Positions 55,901 to 64,000 of a stretch of DNA of 64,000 nt are shown piece after piece (position 1 is the first letter of the stretch; each line of letters starts with the position of its first letter). Under the pieces are notes generated by a model that saw only the letters and a program-made list of their open reading frames with translations, made no database searches and had not been told where the DNA came from. The DNA is taken from positions 1 through 64,000 of the forward strand of contig CALYLW010000313.1 in assembly GCA_944989445.1 (NCBI GenBank). Direction: 5' to 3'. The stretch is from Ampullaceana balthica. Lineage: Eukaryota > Mollusca > Gastropoda > Lymnaeidae. The position numbers were made by a program, and so were the translations under genes.

Positions 55901-58900
55901 TAAGAGGTTGGAGAGAAGTGTAGGTGGTTGGAGAGAAGTGTAAGAGGTTGGAGAGAAGTGTAAGAGGTTGGAGAGAAGTGTAAGAGGTTGGAGAGAAGTG
56001 TAAGAGGTTGGACAGAAGTGTAGGTGGTTGGAGAGAAGTGTAAGAGGTTGGAGAGAAGTGTAGGTGGTTGGAGAGAAGTATTGGTGGTTGGAGAGAAGTG
56101 TAAGAGGTTGGAGAGAAGTGTAAGAGGTTGGAGAGAAGTGTAAGAGGTTGGAGAGAAGTGTAGGTGGTTGGAGAGAAGTGTAGGTGGTTGGAGAGAAGTG
56201 TAAGAGGTTGGAGAGAAGTGTAAGAGGTTGGAGAGAAGTGTAGGTGGTTGGAGAGAAGTGTAGGTGGTTGGAGAGAAGTGTAGGAGGTTGGAGAGAAGTG
56301 TAAGAGGTTGGAGAGAAGTGTAGGTGGTTGGAGAGAAGTGTAGGTGGTTGGAGAGAAGTGTAAGAGGTTGGAGAGAAGTGTAGGTGGTTGGAGAGAAGTA
56401 TAAGAGGTTGGAGAGAAGTGTAAGAGGTTGGAGAGAAGTGTAGGTGGTTGGAGAGAAGTGTAAGAGGTTGGAGAGAAGTGTAAGAGGTTGGAGAGAAGTG
56501 TAGGTGGTTGGAGAGAAGTGTAGGTGGTTGGAGAGAAGTGTAGGTGGTTGGAGAGAAGTGTAAGAGGTTGGAGAGAAGTGTAGGTGGTTGGAGAGAAGTG
56601 TAGGTGGTTGGAGAGAAGTGTAAGAGGTTGGAGAGAAGTGTAAGAGGTTGGAGAGAAGTGTAAGTGGTTGGAGAGAAGTGTAAGAGGTTGGAGAGAAGTG
56701 TAGGTGGTTGGAGAGAAGTGTAAGAGGTTGGAGAGAAGTGTAAGAGGTTGGAGAGAAGTGTAGTGGTTGGAGAGAAGTGTAAGTGGTTGGAGAGAAGTGT
56801 AAGAGGTTGGAGAGAAGTGTAGGTGGTTGGAGAGAAGTGTAAGAGGTTGGAGAGAAGTGTAAGAGGGTTGGAGAGAAGTGTAGGTGGTTGGAGAGAAGTG
56901 TAGGAGGTTGGAGAGAAGTGTAAGAGGTTGGAGAGAAGTGTAAGAGGTTGGAGAGAAGTGTAGGTGGTTGGAGAGAAGTGTAGGTGGTTGGAGAGAAGTG
57001 TAAGAGGTTGGAGAGAAGTGTAAGAGGTTGGAGAGAAGTGTAAGTGGTTGGAGAGAAGTGTAAGAGGTTGGAGAGAAGTGTAGGTGGTTGGAGAGAAGTG
57101 TAAGAGGTTGGAGAGAAGTGTAAGAGGTTGGAGAGAAGTGTAGGTGGTTGGAGAGAAGTGTAAGAGGTTGGAGAGAAGTGTAAGAGGTTGGAGAGAAGTG
57201 TAGGTGGTTGGAGAGAAGTGTAAGAGGTTGGAGAGAAGTGTAAGAGGTTGGAGAGAAGTGTAGGTGGTTGGAGAGAAGTGTAAGAGGTTGGAGAGAAGTG
57301 TAGGTGGTTGGAGAGAAGTGTAAGAGGTTGGAGAGAAGTGTAGGTGGTTGGAGAGAAGTGTAAGAGGGTTGGAGAGAAGTGTAGGTGGTTGGAGAGAAGT
57401 GTAAGAGGTTGGAGAGAAGTGTAGGAGGTTGGAGAGAAGTGTAGGTGGTTGGAGAGAAGTGTAAGAGGGTTGGAGAGAAGTGTAGGTGGTTGGAGAGAAG
57501 TGTAAGAGGTTGGAGAGAAGTGTAGGTGGTTGGAGAGAAGTGTAGGTGGTTGGAGAGAAGTGTAGGTGGTTGGAGAGAAGTGTAGGTGGTTGGAGAGAAG
57601 TGTAGGTGGTTGGAGAGAAGTGTAGGTGGTTGGAGAGAAGTGTAGGTGGTTGGAGAGAAGTGTAAGAGGTTGGAGAGAAGTGTAAGAGGTTGGAGAGAAG
57701 TGTAAGTGGTTGGAGAGAAGTGTAAGAGGTTGGAGAGAAGTGTAGGTGGTTGGAGAGAAGTGTAAGAGGTTGGAGAGAAGTGTAAGAGGTTGGAGAGAAG
57801 TGTAGGTGGTTGGAGAGAAGTGTAAGTGGTTGGAGAGAAGTGTAAGAGGTTGGAGAGAAGTGTAGGTGGTTGGAGAGAAGTGTAAGAGGTTGGAGAGAAG
57901 TGTAAGAGGGTGGAGAGAAGTGTAGGTGGTTGGAGAGAAGTGTAGAGGTTGGAGAGAAGTGTAAGAGGTTGGAGAGAAGTGTAAGAGGGTTGGAGAGAAG
58001 TGTAGGTGGTTGGAGAGAAGTGTAGGTGGTTGGAGAGAAGTGTAAGAGGTTGGAGAGAAGTGTAAGAGGTTGGAGAGAAGTGTAAGTGGTTGGAGAGAAG
58101 TGTAAGAGGTTGGAGAGAAGTGTAGGTGGTTGGAGAGAAGTGTAAGAGGTTGGAGAGAAGTGTAAGAGGTTGGAGAGAAGTGTAGTGGTTGGAGAGAAGT
58201 GTAAGTGGTTGGAGAGAAGTGTAAGAGGTTGGAGAGAAGTGTAGGTGGTTGGAGAGAAGTGTAAGAGGTTGGAGAGAAGTGTAAGAGGTTGGAGAGAAGT
58301 GTAGGTGGTTGGAGAGAAGTGTAAGAGGTTGGAGAGAAGTGTAAGAGGTTGGAGAGAAGTGTAAGAGGGTTGGAGAGAAGTGTAGGTGGTTGGAGAGAAG
58401 TGTAGGTGGTTGGAGAGAAGTGTAAGAGGTTGGAGAGAAGTGTAGGTGGTTGGAGAGAAGTGTAAGAGGGTTGGAGAGAAGTGTAGGTGGTTGGAGAGAA
58501 GTGTAAGAGGTTGGAGAGAAGTGTAGGTGGTTGGAGAGAAGTGTAAGAGGTTGGAGAGAAGTGTAGGTGGTTGGAGAGAAGTGTAGGTGGTTGGAGAGAA
58601 GTGTAAGAGGTTGGAGAGAAGTGTAGGTGGTTGGAGAGAAGTGTAGGAGGTTGGAGAGAAGTGTAGGAGGTTGGAGAGAAGTTTAGGTGGTTGGAGAGAA
58701 GTGTAGGAGGTTGGAGAGAAGTGTAGGAGGTTGGAGAGAAGTGTAAGAGGTTGGAGAGAAGTGTAAGAGGGTGGAGAGAAGTGTAAGAGGTTGGAGAGAA
58801 GTGTAGGTGGTTGGAGAGAAGTGTAGGTGGTTGGAGAGAAGTGTAAGAGGTTGGAGAGAAGTGTAAGAGGGTGGAGAGAAGTGTAAGAGGGTGGAGAGAA

Positions 58901-59157
58901 GTGTAGGTGGTTGGAGAGAAGTGTAAGAGGGTGGAGAGAAGTGTAGGTGGTTGGAGAGAAGTGTAGGTGGTTGGAGAGAAGTGTAAGAGGGTGGAGAGAA
59001 GTGTAGGTGGTTGGAGAGAAGTGTAGGTGGTTGGAGAGAAGTGTAGGTGGTTGGAGAGAAGTGTAGGTGGTTGGAGAGAAGTGTAGGAGGTTGGAGAGAA
59101 GTGTAAGAGGTTGGAGAGAAGTGTAAGAGGTTGGAGAGAGAATTGTAAGAGGTTTCA
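46910..59157. repeat. 12.2-kb satellite-like array of a 20-bp monomer, about 610 copies
   Basis: Two main monomers alternate irregularly: tgtaggtggttggagagaag and tgtaagaggttggagagaag. Rare marker variants (acagaactg, gatgtgaaag, aggttgcag, tattggtgg) recur in the same order at fixed distances, showing higher-order duplication. Monomer length drifts by one base at a few places (for example 48841, 55850, 57369). All phases lack stop codons on the minus strand, which creates a 2,124-codon open frame that is not a gene. The plus strand is almost purely purine plus T. Confidence 0.99.
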
Positions 59158-59701
59158 GCTAATATTCACCGTTTCATGAAGATGACGGCACTGAAGTGAG
59201 AGGGCGTATTAACTCGTGTGGGGTTCGATTGATTTCTGATGGGAGAATTGTAACGCCATAAATCAGTCATAGAGCGTGCTACACCCGACCATGAGTCGCC
59301 ATTAGCTACACTTGTTTCCTCACATAATACTCCGCAATACTAGCGGTTTCCATCATGTCAATTATTACAGTGATGGGAGTTCTAAGTCAGTTTGATAGCT
59401 AGCTAATCAGACGTGGTCAGCGCTTTGTGTATCATGACTTTAGAATGTCAGGGAGCTGCTAGCTAATCATTGTTAACATGAACATGTGTCCATCTGATGT
59501 AAAATATGGTGGTGATGATATTTGAAGAGCTCAAGGGAAGAAACGGCTATGTCACATTTTTGTAGCCATGAGATATTAACGTTTGAAAGTTTAAAATTAT
59601 ACAGATTTCTTATAAATTAACTAAATACATTTGAATTTTTGATAGGGTCAGAGGAATAATTTTTCTCTTAAAACTTCATTCAGAAAATTCTACTTTTGAT
59701 C
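59158..59701. other. unique sequence between array and hAT element
   Basis: Ordinary AT-rich sequence. gctagctaatca occurs twice (59397 and 59458). No gene recognised. tgggagttctaagtcag and neighbours show no known motif. Confidence 0.5.
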
Positions 59702-60119
59702 CTCTATCACAGTGGTTCCCAAACTTTTTTGGCCTACCGCCCACTTTTCAGAAAAAATATTACTCAGCGCACCCCCCCCCCACAATTTTTTTATTATTAT
59801 TCTAACACACGGATGGGCAAACTACGGTCCGCGGGCCACATGCGGCCAGTCAGAGTATATTATGCGGCCCGTAGGCATGTAGATGGGGCGATTTTACGTC
59901 ATGTTAATTTTCTTTGCGTATAATTTTTTATATATTTTTTAAATTTATTCCGAGCATTTGATTCGAATCTAGAGGTATATTATCGGTTTCATGGCTCCAG
60001 AATCATTAGTCATTAATTGTTAACTATTCTAAACTATATTTCAGTTCAACTAGAATTGGCCTTTGTTTACGATTTACATTTCGAACAGTTTTGAAAATGT
60101 GTAATTTCAAAGCAAATAG

Positions 60120-62230
60120 AGGTTGATTTAACAATGAGTGCTATCAAAGAAAGCAAGATTGAGGGCGAATGTCTTTTTTAAAATGACTAATTAACTGTTA
60201 AATATTGCTATATGAGCTTTGGGAGAAAAGCAGCCTGCTTGCAGTGCCTTGAGTGTATGAGCGTCTTCAAGGAGTACGACTTAAAAAGATACCACCAAAC
60301 AAAACATTTGTATTTCAGGCACAATTTAACGAACCAATAGAGAAAAAGGAAATGCAAGAAGTTTGTTAATAATTTAAAGAGGCAGCAAAATATTTTCACA
60401 AAACAGTCTTATATACAAGATGCTGCAACCGGTTTGGAGATATCCCATAAGATGGTAAAACAGAACAAAGAAAATAATGGGGGAGAGACTGCAACCAGGC
60501 TTTTAAATGAGTAAATGTATAAAATATAAACAGGGTATGAGTTAGCCTGACAGGACGTAACAAAACAGGGTATGAGTTAGCCTGACAGGACGTAACAAAA
60601 CAGCGAACGTTTCGGCAAAGAGCCTTCCTCAACGAACAAGAAGTAAACAAATAAAACTAATATAACGAAAGAATAAAAAATACTTAGCTGCGGTGAGATT
60701 TTTCTTTACTGGACTAATTGGATCTCACCGCAGCTAAGTTTTTTTTTATTCTTTCGTTTTATTTGTGAACCTGTTTATATTTTATACATTTTAAACGGAA
60801 CAAGCCTTTTTCTGACAGTGAGTTCATCAAGAAATGATTGACAGAGGCAGCAAGCATTATATGTCCAAAACAGGAAACATAATTTGACACCATTTCTTTA
60901 TCAAGGGAAACTTTATTCAGGCGTTTTGAAAAAAATACTGACAATTTAATGCACCAACTTCGAGATGCAAGCAAAAACTTTTTGTGGTACTCTTGCATTG
61001 GATTTAAGTACCAATGTATAGGAAAAGCACTGTTGGTATTTATACGGGGAATAAATCCTCGTTTCGAGCTTAACGAAGAATTACTTAGTGTTGAACTACT
61101 CAAAGAAACAATTACGGGCCTGGATTTATTCAATGCTGTTGAGAACTGTGTTAACATAACTGGGTTGGTGTGGTGAAACAAGATGACAAGTGTAATAACT
61201 TCAGGAGCGCGTCCTTTAACTGGAAAATTAGTATGAATAATAAAATTAAAGCATATCATCCTGACCGTACACTCTTACCTCTCCACTGTGGCAACCATCA
61301 GGAAAGTCTGTGTAAGGCTGTGTTCAATTTCAAGCAGTTGTAAGTATGATAAACTTTGTAACAACCAGGGCACTTAACCACAGGCGTTAAAGGCACTGCT
61401 TGAAGATTTGAATATTATGATATTATATACCACAGCAGTGTCCGCTGGCTGAGCGTGGGCAAGATATTGAGGCGAGTATGAGATCTCAAAGAAGAAATAG
61501 TTATGTTGGATGAGATGAAGGGGTTTTGTTTGTAATTGTGATACTACCATAGTTAATGAATAGTGGAAGTTAGAGTTCATGTTTGACATTGACATTATGG
61601 GAAAAGTTGAATTAGCTGAATGTCAAACTTCAGTGCAATAGCTTGTTTGCACATGAAATATATGTGTATGTTAAGTCATTTCAGGCAAAACTCTCCCTGT
61701 TCTCCAGGCAAGCAGGTGAAAACAGGATTTGTCATTTCCCTTTACTGAAACAGAAAACCGTTTCTGGTAAAATGGCTGACACGTACAAGGCTCAGTTGGA
61801 TGCCTTTGCTATGGAATTTGAAAGGAGGTTCCAAGACTAAAAGAACCTGTAACCACTATTCATTATCCTTAGTTCGCAATTTAGTGCAGAAGCTGATTAA
61901 GCCCCAGAGGGATGTACTGTTAGAACTGCTTAACCTAAAAGCAGATTATGACCTGAAGGAGAAGTTCAAGTTAGTTTTTTCTGCTAGAGATTGTTTGGGC
62001 TTAGGCTAGGTGCAGCGTTTCCACACTTTAACAAACTTTAATGCCACCCTTTTGCCACTATTTGGGTCCACATACATCTTTAAGCAAGCTTTTCTTGTAT
62101 GAAAATAAATAAGTCAAAGAACAGATCGGCGTTGACTGAATGCAATTTGATTGCATTCATGCGAATCACAACCTGTAAATTGGTTCCACAATTCAAGAAT
62201 ACTTCAAATCAACAACAACAACAACAAAAT
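60120..62230 (+). pseudogene. hAT transposase (BED finger, GTF2IRD2/ZBED-like), broken
   Basis: Pieces in order on the plus strand and in several frames: BED-type finger CLECMSVFKEYDLKRYHQ and TKH (about 60236-60300); NKPFSDSEFIKK and AASIICPKQET (60800-60880); ISLSRETLFRRFEK; FIRGINPRFELNEELLSVEL (61035-61100); LLPLHCGNHQESLCKA (61277-61320); SFQAKLSLFSRQAGENRICH, FPLL and MEFERRF (61675-61835); KPQRDVLLELLNLKADYDLK (61899-61960); FGSTYI and the hATC dimerisation region (62060-62200). These match the vertebrate and invertebrate GTF2IRD2/FAM200-type hAT transposases. Several stops and frameshifts and one 281-bp insertion make it inactive. Confidence 0.85.
60508..60788. mobile_element. inverted-repeat element inserted in the hAT transposase
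   Basis: A 281-bp insertion flanked by ttttaaa at 60501-60507 and 60789-60795. The ends are inverted (aaatgtataaaatataaaca and gg on the left, cctgtttatattttatacat on the right). A second inverted pair, cttagctgcggtgagat and atctcaccgcagctaag, forms a hairpin inside. The block gacaggacgtaacaaaacag is present twice. It splits transposase codons between ATRLLN and NKPFSD, which shows it is a later insertion. Confidence 0.82.
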
Positions 62231-62399
62231 TCGAAATTATATAAATGAGAAGATGAACCTGGTATGCTGCTACCTATTTAGTAATCCTCGGCTCTATTTT
62301 CGTCAGCAGTAATCTTAAGTAACCGCGATTGACTATTTGCATATTTTTTTTGGTTTTGTTAATAAACTAATTAGCCAACTGAATCTACTTTCCACTAAA

Positions 62400-62940
62400 T
62401 ATGATGAAGGAAATGTAATTAAGAATTTTTAAATTATAGCCCATACTTCAAGATCTCCTTTTCCAGCCATAATTGTTGCTAGCCGCTTTTGAATTTAAAT
62501 TTAAATTCATCATTTGTGGTTACTTTTTGGATTAAGTTTGCAATCATGTATCAAATAATAATTCTTGGCAAATTTGTTCTTCCTTTGTGAACTGCATGTA
62601 AGACAGAAATTAAGCTTCTTTTCCTGGCAAAGTCACTCCTCAAGTTGTAAAGAAAACAGATATGTTTTTAAATAGCCACACAATGAATCTTCAACACCTT
62701 GAGCCTTTTCATCAATTCTTATTTGAACTGTATTATTGCTAAACGAATTTTTCTTGATAATATCAGAGGCTGGCTTGTGTAGCATAGTACGTATGAATTC
62801 ATTTAAAGCCGGTATAATGTGTTCTTCACCAATAGTATGAGATTTACCCGATTTGGCAATTAGTAACGAAATATTGTAAGAAGCTAGCATGCCATTGCCA
62901 TCTTGTGTGGTTGCTTTTGAAAAGAGTATTGTCAATGTCA
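62400..62940 (-). pseudogene. second hAT transposase fragment, opposite strand
   Basis: On the minus strand LASYNISLLIAKSGKSHTIG and EEHIIPALNEF, then SFSNNTVQIRIDEKAQGVED and YLFSLQLEE (62930-62633). This is the conserved N-terminal to central part of ZBED5/SCAND3-type hAT transposases. The frame stops at 62633, and further pieces (EEQICQELLFD) follow in other frames. It may be the original transposase of the outer hAT element, with the plus-strand copy belonging to a second one. Confidence 0.75.
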
Positions 62941-63133
62941 GTTGTTTGATAAATTTGTATTTTAGTGTTTGAAAATTAGATAAATCCTTTTTTTTAAAAT
63001 CCCAGTTAATTTTATTTCAAATGTTCTTGCATTGTGGAAGTTCGCAATTTGCACATCTAAAAGAAAACCTAAATGCAAGTGAGGGAGTATGCGGTAATCA
63101 AACCAACATTCAAAACGTTTTTTAAAGACAAAT

Positions 63134-63723
63134 TACCGTATATATACTCGTTCTATAGCCCGTTCGTTCATAAGCCGACCCCCCACTTTTGGAAGGGAAA
63201 AGTATAAGAAGTGTATAACCCGATCGCAAGCCGACCCCCCAAAAATAATAGGACAGCTTTTAAAAATGGTACATATTTTTTTAAAACTACAAGCTCAATT
63301 GGTCATTATGATTGTTTACTTTGTACTGCCTATCTTTGTCTTTCTGCTCTTTGTTAAGCAAGAGTTACCGGTATTTTAAAAAAAATTATTTGGTAAACAG
63401 TGACGAAAGTGCGTACATTAAAATCCGTGGTTGAAAACAAAATTTGTAAAACAATTTATCAAAACGTTCACAAAAATAAATAACATGATTAAATAAGGTA
63501 AATGCTGATTTTTAAGAATATATTATAGCTTCTGATAGAGCAGTCGAATCTTGTAGAATGTAGAAAAGGACATTGATAATCTACAATAACAACACCCATA
63601 TTCAATATCCATGCATAAATCACCTATGACCCGCTCATAAGCCGACCCCCCCCCCACACACACACACTTTTCCCCGTAGATTTTGTCCAAAAAAGGTCGG
63701 CTTGCGAACGAGTATATACGGTA
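63134..63723. mobile_element. MITE with ends taccgtatatatactcg, about 590 bp
   Basis: The left end taccgtatatatactcgttc with cataagccgacccccc is inverted at the right as ggtcggcttgcgaacgagta and tatacggta. Internal direct copies of agccgaccccc occur at 63175, 63231 and 63640. A (CA)n tract is at 63655. It is nested in the outer hAT element. Confidence 0.72.
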
Positions 63724-64000
63724 AGCGTTATGAGCAGAATACATAACTCATTTTTTTTCTAAATCTTCTATTCCTTTTATATGCTTTCACCGCCCCCTTA
63801 CAGTTATTCACCGCCCCCCCCCCAATTGACCCGTGGCCTTCACCGCCCCCCTGGATCGCTTCAGCGCCCACAAGGGGCGGTAGCGCCCACTTTGGGAATC
63901 ACGGCTCTATCAGATACAGGGGATAACTAAAAAATTTCAAAAATGTCACTTAGCCGTTTCTTCCCTTGAGGTCTTCATTTGATAATGATGCAAACTTATA

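Larger units (their letters stand above)
59710..63904. mobile_element. hAT transposon, 4,195 bp, with perfect 8-bp target duplication
   Basis: The left end cagtggttcccaaactt and right end actttgggaatcacgg are inverted copies (13 of 16 positions). The octamer ctctatca lies directly outside both ends (59702-59709 and 63905-63912). Eight-base duplications and CAGTGGTTCCCAA ends are classical hAT features. The subterminal parts carry accgccc motifs at both sides. A second hAT-like end, cacggatgggcaaactacgg with gcgggccacatgcggcc, begins at about 59808, so one hAT probably sits inside another. Contains decayed transposases on both strands and two smaller insertions. Confidence 0.88.

Overview
This window is animal nuclear DNA. 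It has a spliced gene with GT-AG introns, tRNA-derived SINEs, non-LTR retrotransposon debris, hAT elements and a Helitron, and no bacterial gene organisation. The repeat vocabulary (very many minisatellites, Helitron ends, SINEs with a GAA tail) fits an invertebrate, possibly a mollusc, but nothing in the window fixes the species. By hand estimate close to half of the 64 kb is tandem repeat.

Positions 1-12,314 hold the only host gene I can prove, on the minus strand: eight consecutive exons of MTO1, the GidA/MnmG-type subunit that modifies the wobble uridine of mitochondrial tRNAs. The exons join in phase at every junction and give about 320 codons of the middle and C-terminal part. The first exons (FAD-binding N-terminus) and the last one are not in the recognisable part of the window. 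Every intron here carries one or more tandem arrays, and two arrays are built on the exon-intron boundary itself, so they repeat the 5' splice site. SINEs, two hAT-like MITEs and Helitron-like fragments also sit in these introns.

Positions 12,315-19,400 are minisatellites, two SINE-like copies of one family (11.3 kb and 16.3 kb), an inverted copy of a dispersed Helitron-like repeat, a LINE 3' remnant and a degenerate TTAGGG-like array. Positions 19,400-27,873 hold a Helitron on the minus strand: Rep (HUH) and PIF1-type helicase halves split by a one-base frameshift, with the helicase cut off before its last motifs. It is flanked by a perfect 246-bp direct duplication next to (AT)n tracts, and its presumed 5' end lies exactly at an A/T boundary in one of these tracts.

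Positions 27,900-46,700 are a chain of minisatellites with units of 19-45 bp, interrupted by a LINE fragment and a hAT-like terminus. Positions 46,910-59,155 are one 12.2-kb array of a 20-bp monomer (about 610 copies) with higher-order duplications. Positions 59,710-63,904 are a hAT transposon bounded by a perfect 8-bp target duplication. It contains a decayed transposase broken by a nested inverted-repeat element, a second transposase fragment on the other strand and another MITE.

The long uninterrupted open frames in the arrays (up to 2,124 codons) are products of stop-free repeat units and are not annotated as genes.
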